This document shows positions 9,408 through 18,158 of a DNA stretch of 64,000 nucleotides, piece after piece; positions within the stretch are counted from its first letter, which is position 1, and every line of letters begins with the position of its first letter. The notes beneath the pieces are model-generated. The model was not told the DNA's origin, ran no database searches, and saw only the letters and a program-made list of their open reading frames with translations. A program made the position numbers and the translations under genes. Origin of the DNA: Rhodospirillaceae bacterium (lineage in GTDB: Bacteria; Pseudomonadota; Alphaproteobacteria; Rhodospirillales; Rhodospirillaceae); the NCBI GenBank assembly GCA_002737725.1, contig NSIP01000011.1, positions 1-64,000 of the forward strand, in the 5' to 3' direction.

Positions 9408-10190
9408 ATGGGCAATCCAGCACTATCGACCACGCCGAAGACTGTTCTGATTACAGGGGCCGCGCGCCGAATCGGCCGCGCCATAGCCGAATCTTTAGCC
9501 GCGGACGGGTGGACCGTCGCCGTTCATTTTCATGGCTCGTCGCAAGCCGCCGACGAGGTCTTGGCCAGCATCGCTTCAAAGGGCGGCAGGGCTGTGGCCT
9601 GCGATGCTGATTTGTCAGACCCGCAAGCCCTAGAAGCTTTAATCCCCCATGCAACGCGTCAGATCGGGCCCTTGGGCTGCTTGATTAATAATGCCTCGAT
9701 TTTCGAACGCGACGATATCGAAACCGCGACGCTGGCCTCGTGGGATAGCCATATGGCGATCAATCTCCGCGCGCCCTTTTTCCTGACGCAAGCTTTCACA
9801 AGTCAGCTTCCCGCAAGCATGACCGGCAGCGTGATCAACATCATTGATGAAAGGGTGTGGCATCTCACGCCTCATTTTGCCTCGTATACGCTCAGCAAAG
9901 CTGGCCTTTGGGCCATGACCCAAACCCTGGCCATGGCACTGGCCCCGCGAATCAGGGTCAATGGCATTGGTCCAGGACCGACATTGCCAAGCCCCAGGCA
10001 AACCCAGGCCCAATTCGACGCCCAAAGCCTCAGCATGCCGCTGGGACGGGGCACAACCCCTGCTGAAATCTGCGACGCCGTGCGCTTTGTTCTTGCGGCC
10101 CCCGCCATGACGGGGCAAATGATCGCACTCGATGGCGGTCAACACATGGGATGGGGCCAAGTCCACCAAAACGCCCAACCGGAAGATTGA
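9408..10190 (+). CDS. SDR oxidoreductase, pteridine reductase/FolM-like
   Basis: 260-residue short-chain dehydrogenase. The cofactor motif is TGAARRIG (residues ~16-23) with Arg where most SDRs have Gly, a hallmark of pteridine reductases and FolM. NNAS, a YTLSK active-site motif near residue 163 and a C-terminal LDGGQHMGW complete the fold. The next gene, 6 bp downstream, is folB (dihydroneopterin aldolase), so a role in reducing dihydrofolate or dihydromonapterin in the pterin/folate pathway is likely. The exact substrate is inference. Confidence 0.83.
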   Translation: MGNPALSTTPKTVLITGAARRIGRAIAESLAADGWTVAVHFHGSSQAADEVLASIASKGGRAVACDADLSDPQALEALIPHATRQIGPLGCLINNASIFERDDIETATLASWDSHMAINLRAPFFLTQAFTSQLPASMTGSVINIIDERVWHLTPHFASYTLSKAGLWAMTQTLAMALAPRIRVNGIGPGPTLPSPRQTQAQFDAQSLSMPLGRGTTPAEICDAVRFVLAAPAMTGQMIALDGGQHMGWGQVHQNAQPED

Positions 10191-10196
10191 ATCGAC

Positions 10197-10625
10197 ATGA
10201 CCAAAAATCAGGTGATTGAGCCTCTCAAAATCGCCGATGCCAGCCTGGGCATACGCCATGTTTTCGTGCGGGACCTGGAACTCACATGCATTATCGGCGT
10301 CCATGCCCATGAAAAGCGTGGGCCACAGCGCATTCGAATTAACCTCGATGTCGGCGCACTGGAAAGCGAGTCGCCACATTCTGATCAACTGGAAAACGTC
10401 CTGTGTTACGAGGACTTGGTCGTCCGCATTCGCGCCATTGTGGCTGACGGAACCATTAATCTCATTGAGACCCTGGCCGAGCGTGTCGCCGAGATTTGCC
10501 TTCAGCATAGCCTGGCCAAAACCGCACGAGTGCGGGTCGAAAAACTCGATGTCTTTTCTGATGCTGCCAGTGTGGGCGTCGAAATCGAGCGCTATGCCAC
10601 GCCGAGAACGCGCATGGCGCGTTAG
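10197..10625 (+). CDS. folB: Dihydroneopterin aldolase FolB
   Basis: 142-residue cytosolic enzyme of folate synthesis that cleaves 7,8-dihydroneopterin to 6-hydroxymethyl-dihydropterin and glycolaldehyde. Typical segments are LELTCIIGVHAHEKRGPQRI near residue 25, CYEDLVVRIRAIV, and the NLIETLAERVAEIC helix holding the conserved Glu. The C-terminal VRVEKLDVF strand is as expected. Six bases after the SDR gene, same strand, so the two form an operon. Confidence 0.93.
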   Translation: MTKNQVIEPLKIADASLGIRHVFVRDLELTCIIGVHAHEKRGPQRIRINLDVGALESESPHSDQLENVLCYEDLVVRIRAIVADGTINLIETLAERVAEICLQHSLAKTARVRVEKLDVFSDAASVGVEIERYATPRTRMAR

Positions 10626-11031
10626 CATTTTTGATCTTTTTGCGCGCTTCTTCTCGGATTCTGAAACAAAACCTTAGGAAATCCGCCATTTTCGGTGATG
10701 TTCAGAATGATCGAGGGTGAGACTGGCAAAAGTTGTTCACATGGCTGGGTTTCAGCTCAAGGCCCTGTTTTGAGTGCCAAAAACTTGGCCCGGCTGGTGT
10801 GAATGCCGGAATATACAAAGCAAAGTGAATGGTCGATCAGGGCTTTTCTGGTTCAGCACAAAAAACAGGCGAAGCGATTGTTACCAAGGCCCTGTGACAT
10901 GCGAACCGGCCCTTCTCCGAGATATCGACAGACTTATCCACAGATTTTGAGGATATCATTAACGCCTGAACTCTGTGACAGTCTTGAGACACTGAGATTG
11001 ACGTCTCTGAGCACTGCCCTCAGATAGCACC
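10626..11031. other. Intergenic region between folB and uvrC
   Basis: About 400 bases without a supported gene; short open frames have no family resemblance. It contains one perfect DnaA-box sequence (10934-10942). No clear terminator or SOS-type repeated GTTC operator was recognised. Confidence 0.5.
10934..10942 (+). promoter_or_regulatory. Single perfect DnaA-box sequence upstream of uvrC
   Basis: TTATCCACA matches the strong DnaA box consensus exactly, about 90 bp before the uvrC ATG. A lone box may occur by chance; DnaA can act as a transcription factor at such sites. Confidence 0.35.
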
Positions 11032-12960
11032 ATGACCAGCGCGCCGCAGCCCCCCGACAAAACATCAGCAGACGCGCCTCATGCGTTAGAGCCGGGGGCT
11101 GACATTGCCGACCGCGCGGGCAAAGGCCTCGCGGTATTGACGAAAGTCGCCGCGACACTCCCCGGCACACCTGGCGTCTACCGCATGCTCAATACAAATG
11201 GTGATGCTTTGTATGTCGGCAAAGCCAAGAATCTAAGGAAACGCGTGTCATCCTATATGCGGATTAAACGCATGCCGATGCGATTACAGCGCATGGTTTT
11301 CGAAACGCACCACGTCGAGATTGTTGTGACGCACACCGAGGCGGAAGCCTTGCTGCTGGAAAGCAACCTAATCAAGCGGCTCAAGCCGCGTTACAACATC
11401 TTGCTGCGCGATGATAAATCTTTTCCCTACATCATGGTGACCGGCGGCCATTCTTTCCCCCGCATTCTGAAACACCGGGGCGGGTGCGTGAAGGGCAACG
11501 AATACTTCGGCCCCTTCGCTTCAACCACCGCGGTCAATCGGACGCTCACCACGCTACAGAAAGTTTTTTTGCTTCGCAGTTGTACCGATGCGGTCTTTAC
11601 AAATCGCACACGGCCCTGCCTGCTTCATCAGATCAAGCGATGCTCGGCGCCTTGCGTGGGTAAACTGCAAGAAGCCGCGTACAACGATCTTGTACGACAA
11701 GCGCGTGAGTTTTTGCATGGCGATAGCCGCGCGATTCAAAACGAGCTAGCCAAGAAAATGGATACAGCCAGCGCTGCGCGCGAATACGAAAAAGCCGCGC
11801 AGTTTCGCGACCGCATCCGCGCACTCACCGTTGTTCAATCGCATCAGGACATCAATGTCTCTGGGATGGCTGAAACTGACGTGATTGCGCTACACCGTGC
11901 GGGCGGGCAAAGCTGTGTGCAAATTTTCTTCTTTCGCGGCGGGCAGAATTTTGGCAATCGCGCTTATTTTCCGTCCCACGTGGCGGAAGACAGTGATGGC
12001 GCCATTCTCGAGGCGTTTGTGGGCCAGTTCTATGCCGCCTACCCGCCGCCGAAAGAAATCCTTCTCAGCGCACTGATCCCGAATCGAGCACTCGTTGCTG
12101 ATGCATTGGCCATCCGAGCTGATCGCAAAGTCATCATCGGCACGCCAGAAAGAGGAGATCGCAAAAAGATCGTTGATCATGCCACCACAAATGCGCGCGA
12201 GGCTTTGTTACGGCGCGTCGCTGAGAATAGCGCGCAACGTGAATTGCTGGAGGGGACGGCGGAGATTTTCAAACTGGCAGCCACGCCCGAGCGCATTGAG
12301 GTTTACGACAATTCTCATATCTCGGGGACAAACATGGTGGGTGCCATGATCGTCGCCGGGCCCGCCGGCCCCATCAAAAATGCCTACCGGAAATTCAACA
12401 TCAAAACTCAAGGCCTGGCACCCGGCGATGATTACGGCGCCATGCGCGAAGTCTTACACCGGCGCTTTTCACGTGCCCAAACGGAAGATCCAGAGCGATC
12501 GCAAGGCCAGTGGCCGGATCTGGTGTTGCTTGATGGCGGGCAAGGCCAACTCAGTGTCGGGTTACAAGTTCTGGCCGATCTGGGAATTGACGACGTTACA
12601 ATTGCGGCGATCTCTAAAGGTCCCGAGCGCAATGCGGGGCGCGAGCAATTCCATGTCCCCGGTCAATCGCCTTTCATGCTGCCCCCCAACCATCCCGTTC
12701 TCTACTTTTTGCAGCGTTTGCGCGATGAGGCCCACAGGTTTGCCATTACAACCCATAGGGCTAAGCGCGCGAAGGGGATGGGACAGTCGACCTTGGACGA
12801 TGTCAGCGGAATCGGGGCCTCGCGAAAGAAGGCTCTCCTGCGACATTTCGGCTCTGCCCGTGCCGTGGCCGATGCGGGGATCGACGATCTACGGTCTGTG
12901 TCTGGAATTAGTGCCGCTATGGCAAAAAAAATCTATGACCATTTCCACGCGGAAGGTTAG
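11032..12960 (+). CDS. uvrC: Excinuclease ABC subunit C
   Basis: 642-residue dual-incision nuclease of nucleotide excision repair. From N to C: GIY-YIG nuclease (PGTPGVYRML, DALYVGKAKNLRKRV, residues ~45-85), Cys motif CLLHQIKRCSAPCVGKL near 195-215, UVR motif AREYEKAAQFRDRIRAL near 250 for UvrB binding, the RNase H-like endonuclease with YDNSHISGTNMVGAM and VLLDGGQGQL, and two helix-hairpin-helix motifs at the end (VSGIGASRKKALLRHFGS). All parts are intact. It is followed by pgsA, a neighbour often seen in proteobacteria. Confidence 0.97.
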   Translation: MTSAPQPPDKTSADAPHALEPGADIADRAGKGLAVLTKVAATLPGTPGVYRMLNTNGDALYVGKAKNLRKRVSSYMRIKRMPMRLQRMVFETHHVEIVVTHTEAEALLLESNLIKRLKPRYNILLRDDKSFPYIMVTGGHSFPRILKHRGGCVKGNEYFGPFASTTAVNRTLTTLQKVFLLRSCTDAVFTNRTRPCLLHQIKRCSAPCVGKLQEAAYNDLVRQAREFLHGDSRAIQNELAKKMDTASAAREYEKAAQFRDRIRALTVVQSHQDINVSGMAETDVIALHRAGGQSCVQIFFFRGGQNFGNRAYFPSHVAEDSDGAILEAFVGQFYAAYPPPKEILLSALIPNRALVADALAIRADRKVIIGTPERGDRKKIVDHATTNAREALLRRVAENSAQRELLEGTAEIFKLAATPERIEVYDNSHISGTNMVGAMIVAGPAGPIKNAYRKFNIKTQGLAPGDDYGAMREVLHRRFSRAQTEDPERSQGQWPDLVLLDGGQGQLSVGLQVLADLGIDDVTIAAISKGPERNAGREQFHVPGQSPFMLPPNHPVLYFLQRLRDEAHRFAITTHRAKRAKGMGQSTLDDVSGIGASRKKALLRHFGSARAVADAGIDDLRSVSGISAAMAKKIYDHFHAEG

Positions 12961-13001
12961 ATTTAGCATTGCCGCAGACACACGCGGGTGGAGAAACGAT
13001 C

Positions 13002-13610
13002 TTGTGGAATTTGCCCAATATTCTGACGCTGTTGCGGATTGCCGTGATTCCGGTGGTCGTGGCGTTGTTTTTTTTCGATAGCCCGACGATACGCTGGACG
13101 GCCTGCGCTTTATTTACGCTGGCGGGCATTACAGATTTTTTCGACGGCTACTTGGCACGGCGTGAGAAATTAGTTTCGCGCCTCGGCCGCTTTCTCGACC
13201 CCATCGCCGACAAACTGCTGGTTGCGTCTGTTCTGCTCATGATTGTGGCCTTCGACCGCGTCGGGCCGTGGTCCTACCTGCCCGCGCTTGTCATTCTTTT
13301 ACGGGAAATCATGGTCTCGGGCTTGCGCGAGTTTTTAGCCGAACTTCGCGTTAGTGTGCCCGTAACTAAGCTGGCCAAGGCAAAAACCACCGTGCAAATG
13401 GTTGCCTTGGGTTTTCTGATTGTCGGCAGCGACGCACCGTCATGGATTCCCGCAGAGTTAATTGGCGAAATTGGAATCTGGATCGCCGCTGCGATCACCT
13501 TGATTACGGGCCATGACTACCTGCGTTCCGGGCTGGCGTATGTGGCAGAGGGCAGCACGCCCTTACCCCCTGAAACGAGCGATACACCTTCGGCAAAGTC
13601 ATCAGGATAA
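13002..13610 (+). CDS. pgsA: CDP-diacylglycerol-glycerol-3-phosphate 3-phosphatidyltransferase
   Basis: Membrane enzyme of phosphatidylglycerol synthesis. The CDP-alcohol phosphotransferase signature DG-x2-AR-x8-G-x3-D-x3-D is complete in DGYLARREKLVSRLGRFLDP plus IADK. Several hydrophobic helices surround it. I choose the TTG at 13002 as start because it begins the typical (M)WNLPNILTLLRI N-terminus and has GTGGAG about 9 bases upstream. A longer frame begins at TTG 12969. About 202 residues, normal for the family. Confidence 0.93.
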   Translation: MWNLPNILTLLRIAVIPVVVALFFFDSPTIRWTACALFTLAGITDFFDGYLARREKLVSRLGRFLDPIADKLLVASVLLMIVAFDRVGPWSYLPALVILLREIMVSGLREFLAELRVSVPVTKLAKAKTTVQMVALGFLIVGSDAPSWIPAELIGEIGIWIAAAITLITGHDYLRSGLAYVAEGSTPLPPETSDTPSAKSSG

Positions 13611-13614
13611 ATTT

Positions 13615-13872
13615 GTGAACATTCTCTACTTTGCGTGGCTACGAGAACGCATTGGCATTGGTGAGGAAGCTGTGAGCCCGCCAGACACGATTCAAACTGT
13701 GAATCAATTAATGGACTGGCTGTCGCAACGCAGCGCTGGCCATGCGGCTGCTTTTGCAGATCGCAAGCTGATCCGCGCCGCCATCGATCAAATCCATAGC
13801 AATCATTCTTTGCCCATTACCGGGGCCAAGGAAATTGCATTTTTCCCTCCCGTCACGGGTGGTCTGGCGTGA
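13615..13872 (+). CDS. moaD: Molybdopterin synthase sulfur carrier subunit MoaD
   Basis: 85-residue ubiquitin-fold protein that carries the sulfur for molybdopterin as a C-terminal thiocarboxylate. GTG start at 13615 (VNILYFAWLRERIG); the frame continues upstream into pgsA but the MoaD fold begins here. The C-terminus reads FFPPVTGG followed by two further residues, Leu-Ala, before the stop. MoaD normally ends exactly at Gly-Gly, so this tail is unusual. Overlaps moaE in TGATG, so the two subunits are coupled. Confidence 0.88.
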   Translation: MNILYFAWLRERIGIGEEAVSPPDTIQTVNQLMDWLSQRSAGHAAAFADRKLIRAAIDQIHSNHSLPITGAKEIAFFPPVTGGLA

Positions 13873-14351
13873 TGACACCCGATATTCGTGTTCAACGCGA
13901 GGACTTTGACCAAGGCCATGAACTTTCAAAGTTCAGCGCACGCAATCCATTGTCAGGTGCCATCTGCTCATTCACGGGGCAAATGCGCGATTTTCAAGGC
14001 CATGACCGTGCAACAGGGAAAATCATCACAGCCATGGAACTTGACCATTACCCTGGCATGGCCGAACGCCAACTGCAGGATTTGACACGCGAGGCTCAAC
14101 AGCGATGGCCGCTTGACGATATCTGCATCGTTCATCGCTTTGGCGTGTTGAAGCCAACCGAGGCTATTGTGTTTGTCGCCACCGCCAGTGCCCATCGCGG
14201 CGATGCCTTTGCGGCATGCGAATTTCTGATGGATTGGTTAAAGACCAAAGCCCCATTTTGGAAAAAAGAAACAGGGCCCGGCGGCACGCAGTGGGTCGAA
14301 GCCAAAGAGTCTGACGAGTCTCGCGCCGAGCGTTGGCAGAGCCGCAGTTAG
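13872..14351 (+). CDS. moaE: Molybdopterin synthase catalytic subunit MoaE
   Basis: 159-residue subunit that transfers two sulfurs from MoaD onto cyclic pyranopterin monophosphate. Recognisable parts are GAICSFTGQMRDFQGHDR, the MELDHYPGMAERQ segment, DICIVHRFGVLKPTEAIVFV, and near the end the active-site KTKAPFWKKE lysines. The start is the ATG at 13872, one base before the end of moaD. It converges on ilvE with a four-base overlap of stops. Confidence 0.95.
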   Translation: MTPDIRVQREDFDQGHELSKFSARNPLSGAICSFTGQMRDFQGHDRATGKIITAMELDHYPGMAERQLQDLTREAQQRWPLDDICIVHRFGVLKPTEAIVFVATASAHRGDAFAACEFLMDWLKTKAPFWKKETGPGGTQWVEAKESDESRAERWQSRS

Positions 14352-15247
14352 GCGACGGAGGACTTCCCTGCCTCAACCTTTCCTACGGCTAGGTCAAAGT
14401 CGGCCATCAAATTGCGGCACACATCTGCTGGCGTAAATTTATACTGCCCAATCTCGCGCACAGGCGTCACTTCGGCTGCGGTGCCCGTCAAGAAGCACTC
14501 GGTCGCCTTCGACATGTCCTCGGGCATGATCACCCGCTCGATGACCTTGAGGCCGCGTGCCTTGGCCAGCGCGATCACACTACGCCGCGTGATGCCGTCG
14601 AGGAAACAATCCGGCGTCGGCGTATGTATGTCGCCATCGATAACGAAGAAAATATTCGCGCCCGTTGCTTCAGCAACTTGGCCGCGCCAATCGAGCATCA
14701 ACGCATCGTCATAGCCTTTGCGCTCGGCGGCGTGCTTGTTCAGCGTGCAAATCATGTACAGGCCCGCCGCCTTCGCCTTCACCGGGGCGGTGTCGGGGTG
14801 CGGGCGACGCCAGGTCGCCATATCAAGGCGGATACCCTTGAGGCGCTCGGCGGGCGAGAAGTAGGACGGCCACTGCCACACGGCGATGGCGACATTGGTC
14901 TTGGTGGTTTGCGCAGCCACGCCCATCATTTCGCTGCCGCGCCAGGCCATAGGGCGCACGTAGCAATCGGTCAGGCCATTGGCGCGAATGGTCTCGTAGG
15001 TGGCATCGTTGATTTGTTGGTGTGTGAAAGGCATTTTCATGTCCAGCACGCCCGCAGAATAGAATAGCCGCTCGGTATGTTCTTCCAATTTAAACACCTT
15101 CCCGCGGTAGGCGCGCTCGCCTTCAAACACACAACTGGCATAATGAAGGGCGTGAGTGAGGACATGCACCTTCGCGTCGCGCCAGGGTATCAAAGCGCCG
15201 TTGAACCAAATGTAGCCATCACGGTCGTCAAAGGTCGGGGTGGTCAT
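14348..15247 (-). CDS. ilvE: Branched-chain amino acid aminotransferase
   Basis: 299-residue fold-type IV PLP enzyme for the last step of Val/Leu/Ile synthesis. Seen: DGYIWFNGALIPWRDAKVHV at the N-terminus, HALHYASCVFEGERAYRG, the KAKAAGLYM segment with the expected PLP lysine, and EATGANIFFVIDGDIHTP. ATG at 15247 is preceded by GGAGAG at good spacing; an in-frame start five codons upstream lacks one. Divergent from the MarR gene. Confidence 0.95.
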   Translation of the reverse strand: MTTPTFDDRDGYIWFNGALIPWRDAKVHVLTHALHYASCVFEGERAYRGKVFKLEEHTERLFYSAGVLDMKMPFTHQQINDATYETIRANGLTDCYVRPMAWRGSEMMGVAAQTTKTNVAIAVWQWPSYFSPAERLKGIRLDMATWRRPHPDTAPVKAKAAGLYMICTLNKHAAERKGYDDALMLDWRGQVAEATGANIFFVIDGDIHTPTPDCFLDGITRRSVIALAKARGLKVIERVIMPEDMSKATECFLTGTAAEVTPVREIGQYKFTPADVCRNLMADFDLAVGKVEAGKSSVA

Positions 15248-15362
15248 TGCCGCTCTCTCCAATCTGTCGCCAAAGCAGTCTTGTGGGCCGGGATCATCGA
15301 AAGTAATTTAATTACGCTTAATAGAGGCAAATCGTAACTTCCATACGCTATCGCTGACCGAT

Positions 15363-15389
15363 TAATATGTCAATAATACTGACATATTA
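15363..15389. promoter_or_regulatory. Perfect 10-bp inverted repeat, candidate MarR operator
   Basis: TAATATGTCA - 7 bases - TGACATATTA, a perfect palindrome in the ilvE/marR divergent gap, ending 32 bp before the MarR ATG. Size and A+T-rich composition fit MarR-family operators, so autoregulation is the simplest reading. It could also affect ilvE. Confidence 0.6.
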
Positions 15390-15421
15390 TCGAAGCCATC
15401 TCCTTGTAAAGGCTGACCCTA

Positions 15422-15916
15422 ATGGCTGCAAACCCTAGAAAATCACAGCCCATCTTGCAAAAAGACGAAAGCGTGCGCCAAGCCATCGAGCTCCTGTTCT
15501 TTGCATATCGCGACTTCACCGCCCGTGCCGATGCCATTCTGGCCAAACAGAGCTTTGGGCGCGCCCACCACCGCGTAGTCTATTTTGTGGGACGGCGAAT
15601 GAGCATCACGGTGAGTGAACTCTTGGACATTCTTGGCATTACGAAGCAAAGCTTATCGAGGGTCCTGGGCCAGCTTGTGCGTGAAGGATACATTCTCCAA
15701 AAAACTGGGGCGCGCGACCGCCGGCAGCGCCTGTTGCAATTGACCCCCAAAGGGCATGAACTGGAACGGCTCCTGACTACAGAACAGCGTGCGCGGATTA
15801 CCACGGCGTACAAAGCTGTCGATGCCACTTCGATTGCTGGTTTTCGTGACGTCATGCTGGGCATCATGAATGACGATACCCGCCGACGTTTCACAGACGC
15901 GACAACCAAAAGATAA
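15422..15916 (+). CDS. MarR family regulator, PetP-like
   Basis: 164-residue winged-helix regulator. DNA-binding segment: SITVSELLDILGITKQSLSR, then wing region YILQKTGARDRRQRLLQLT around residues 80-105. The N-terminal part (AIELLFFAYRDFTARADAIL) and linkage to a PetR-type response regulator match PetP of Rhodobacter capsulatus, where petP-petR lies next to the bc1 genes and PetR is needed for their expression. Here petABC is 19 kb away. A strong palindrome lies just upstream. AAAGG precedes the ATG. Confidence 0.85.
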   Translation: MAANPRKSQPILQKDESVRQAIELLFFAYRDFTARADAILAKQSFGRAHHRVVYFVGRRMSITVSELLDILGITKQSLSRVLGQLVREGYILQKTGARDRRQRLLQLTPKGHELERLLTTEQRARITTAYKAVDATSIAGFRDVMLGIMNDDTRRRFTDATTKR

Positions 15917-15936
15917 GCAAAAAGAAACTTAGCAAA

Positions 15937-15980
15937 ATCGCGACCAGAAATGGGATGCGAATGTTAGAATAGGGCCACTC
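15937..15980. repeat. Degenerate copy (C) of the CTAGTGG palindromic repeat
   Basis: The segment ATGCGAATGTTAGAAT (15955-15970) followed by GGGCCACT matches one arm of the repeats at 19701-19773 and 54828-54904. The preceding CGCGACCAGAAATGG matches their centre. The other arm is eroded. It lies in the marR-petR gap. Confidence 0.6.
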
Positions 15981-16019
15981 GGATATGGGCGTGCTCTCGA
16001 TATCCAGCTACTATAAAGC

Positions 16020-16739
16020 ATGACCTCAGACGCGAACACACAGGGCACTGATTTAGAGATATCGAAAAACCATATTTTGGTGGTCGATGACGATCCGCGG
16101 CTGTGCAGGTTACTCGTTCGATACTTGAAAGAGAATGGGTTCATGGTGAGCGCTGCCCAAAGCGCGGCTGAGGCGCGGCGGAACATGAGCGGTTTGAGAT
16201 TCGATATGTTGGTTATCGACCGTATGATGCCCGGCGAAGATGGGATTTCATTCATTAAAACGGTGCGCAAATCGTCAGAGGTTCCCATCCTCATGCTGAC
16301 CGCCATGGGCGAAGCCGAGCAGCGTATTCAAGGCTTAGAGCATGGCGCAGACGATTACATGTCAAAGCCATTTGAACCACGCGAACTGTTGCTTCGCGTG
16401 AACTCCATCCTGCGTCGCACACCACAACATGAGGAACCCACGCGGCTGGAATTGAAGTTCGGCACCTGCCGCTACGATTTGGCCCGCCATCAACTGAGTA
16501 ATGAGGGCCAGCCTGTACACCTGACGGTAAGTGAAGCGGCGCTGTTGCGCATTTTGGTCGACCACATTAACGAGCCCGTTGATCGAATGGTATTGGCCGC
16601 AGCCGCCGAGGAGGGCTCGAATCCGCGAACCATCGACGTTCAAATTACACGGCTCCGGCGCAAGCTCGAAGCTGACCCCCGCCAGCCGCGCTATCTTCAA
16701 ACCGTGCGCGGTACAGGCTACTTGCTGCGTGCAGATTAA
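16020..16739 (+). CDS. petR: OmpR-family response regulator, PetR-like
   Basis: 239 residues. Receiver domain with acidic pair VVDDDPR near residue 22-28, phospho-acceptor Asp in VIDRMMPGEDG near 65, TAMG and KPFEPREL (Lys) near 115. The C-terminal winged helix includes HLTVSEAALLRILVDH and PRQPRYLQTVRGTGYLLRAD. Order MarR - response regulator matches petP-petR of alphaproteobacteria. The cognate kinase gene follows 15 bp downstream. Ribosome-binding site before the ATG is weak. Confidence 0.9.
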   Translation: MTSDANTQGTDLEISKNHILVVDDDPRLCRLLVRYLKENGFMVSAAQSAAEARRNMSGLRFDMLVIDRMMPGEDGISFIKTVRKSSEVPILMLTAMGEAEQRIQGLEHGADDYMSKPFEPRELLLRVNSILRRTPQHEEPTRLELKFGTCRYDLARHQLSNEGQPVHLTVSEAALLRILVDHINEPVDRMVLAAAAEEGSNPRTIDVQITRLRRKLEADPRQPRYLQTVRGTGYLLRAD

Positions 16740-16754
16740 GCCCATGACCAAATC

Positions 16755-18158
16755 ATGACCGAGCAAACGGACACCAGCACGAAATCCATAGCCAACAAGT
16801 CAGGCCGCATGCGTATCGATTGGGACCGGTGGGCTCCACGAACACTGAAAGCACGCGCAAGCTTGATTATTGTTGTTCCGCTGATCGTTGTTCAGATCAT
16901 ATCGACTTACATTTTTTACGAAAATCACTGGGACACACTGTCGCGACGCATGGCCGCAAGCCTTGCTGGCGATGTCGCGGCCTTAGCCAATTTCATTCGT
17001 GACTATCCAGGTGAAGAAAATTTTAACTGGCTCAAGCAGAACACAAAAAACACGCTTAAGTTCGACCTGAGCTACAAAGCCAATGCTCAAATAACGGGTG
17101 ATCATGCTCTTGATTCAGACCCGGAAGACAATAGCATTGTGGCCGGAGACGTTTTGGCAGAGGCGATCACAGAATCTCTGCAACGGCCGTTCCGAATAGA
17201 TTTCGTCACTCATCGCGCCGACAAAATGATCTTGATCGACGTTCAGCTAGAAAGCGGAGTCCTGAACGTCTTAGCCCCACGGCGCCGGCTTTTTAGTTCG
17301 ACAACATATGTTTTTGTCATTTGGATGGTCGGATCGTCGATTTTGCTGTTCGGAGTGGCCACCGCTTTTTTGCACCACCAGGTGAAATCCGTTCGTAAGC
17401 TCGCCCACGCCGTCGATGAGTTCGGCAAAGGTCGAGACATCGCAGACTTCCCCGCCGAGGGTGCTTTTGAAGTCCGTCAAGCTGCACGTGCATTCAACGT
17501 CATGCGCAGCCGCATTAAAAGGCAAATCACGCAAAGGACTGAGATGCTCGCTGGCGTGTCGCACGATTTGCGCACCCCACTCACGCGCATGAAGCTCCAA
17601 CTTGAAATGTTCAAGCCGGGCGTGGAGTCCGGTGAAATTGCTGCGCTGAAGGGCGATGCCGCAGAAATGGAACGCATGCTCGACGCCTATCTGTCATTTG
17701 CGCGCGGCGAAGGTGACGAAGAAAGCGTTGCGACGAATGCCGGAAAACTTCTGGAAAGCATCGCCACAAAATATCGGCGCGATGGTGCAAGCGTCACTTT
17801 GGATATTGAACAGGCGAAACAGAGTGTCCCCTTGCGCCCGGTTGCCTTTGAGCGCTGTCTCAACAACCTGATTGGCAACGCCGTGCGTTACGCTCAGAAC
17901 GTATGGGTTATCGCTAAAATCAAAAACCTGACTCTTGAGATTATCGTTGACGACGATGGCCCCGGAATTCCGCCTGATCGACGTGAAGACGTGTTTCGCC
18001 CTTTCACCCGTTTGGAAGAATCTCGTAACCCAACAACAGGTGGCGTTGGCCTCGGCCTGACGATTGCACGTGACACCGTTCGCGGTATGAGCGGAGAAAT
18101 TTCACTGAGCGACAGCGCCCATAGCGGATTGCGCGTCTACGTTCGCATCCCACTTTAG
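16755..18158 (+). CDS. Sensor histidine kinase, EnvZ-like
   Basis: 467-residue inner-membrane kinase. One helix near residues 33-58 (LIIVVPLIVVQIISTYIFY), a periplasmic domain of ~120 residues, a second helix near 180-205, HAMP, HisKA with GVSHDLRTPLTRMKLQLEM (phospho-acceptor His), and HATPase with N-box NNLIGNAVRYA, DDDGPGIPPDRR and GVGLGLTIARD. Partner of the adjacent response regulator. Its stop overlaps the convergent TetR-like gene. Confidence 0.93.
   Translation: MTEQTDTSTKSIANKSGRMRIDWDRWAPRTLKARASLIIVVPLIVVQIISTYIFYENHWDTLSRRMAASLAGDVAALANFIRDYPGEENFNWLKQNTKNTLKFDLSYKANAQITGDHALDSDPEDNSIVAGDVLAEAITESLQRPFRIDFVTHRADKMILIDVQLESGVLNVLAPRRRLFSSTTYVFVIWMVGSSILLFGVATAFLHHQVKSVRKLAHAVDEFGKGRDIADFPAEGAFEVRQAARAFNVMRSRIKRQITQRTEMLAGVSHDLRTPLTRMKLQLEMFKPGVESGEIAALKGDAAEMERMLDAYLSFARGEGDEESVATNAGKLLESIATKYRRDGASVTLDIEQAKQSVPLRPVAFERCLNNLIGNAVRYAQNVWVIAKIKNLTLEIIVDDDGPGIPPDRREDVFRPFTRLEESRNPTTGGVGLGLTIARDTVRGMSGEISLSDSAHSGLRVYVRIPL

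Noticed and set aside
9639-10628. 329-residue minus-strand frame opposite the SDR gene and folB
   Set aside because: Both plus-strand genes have clear family motifs; the antisense frame has none.
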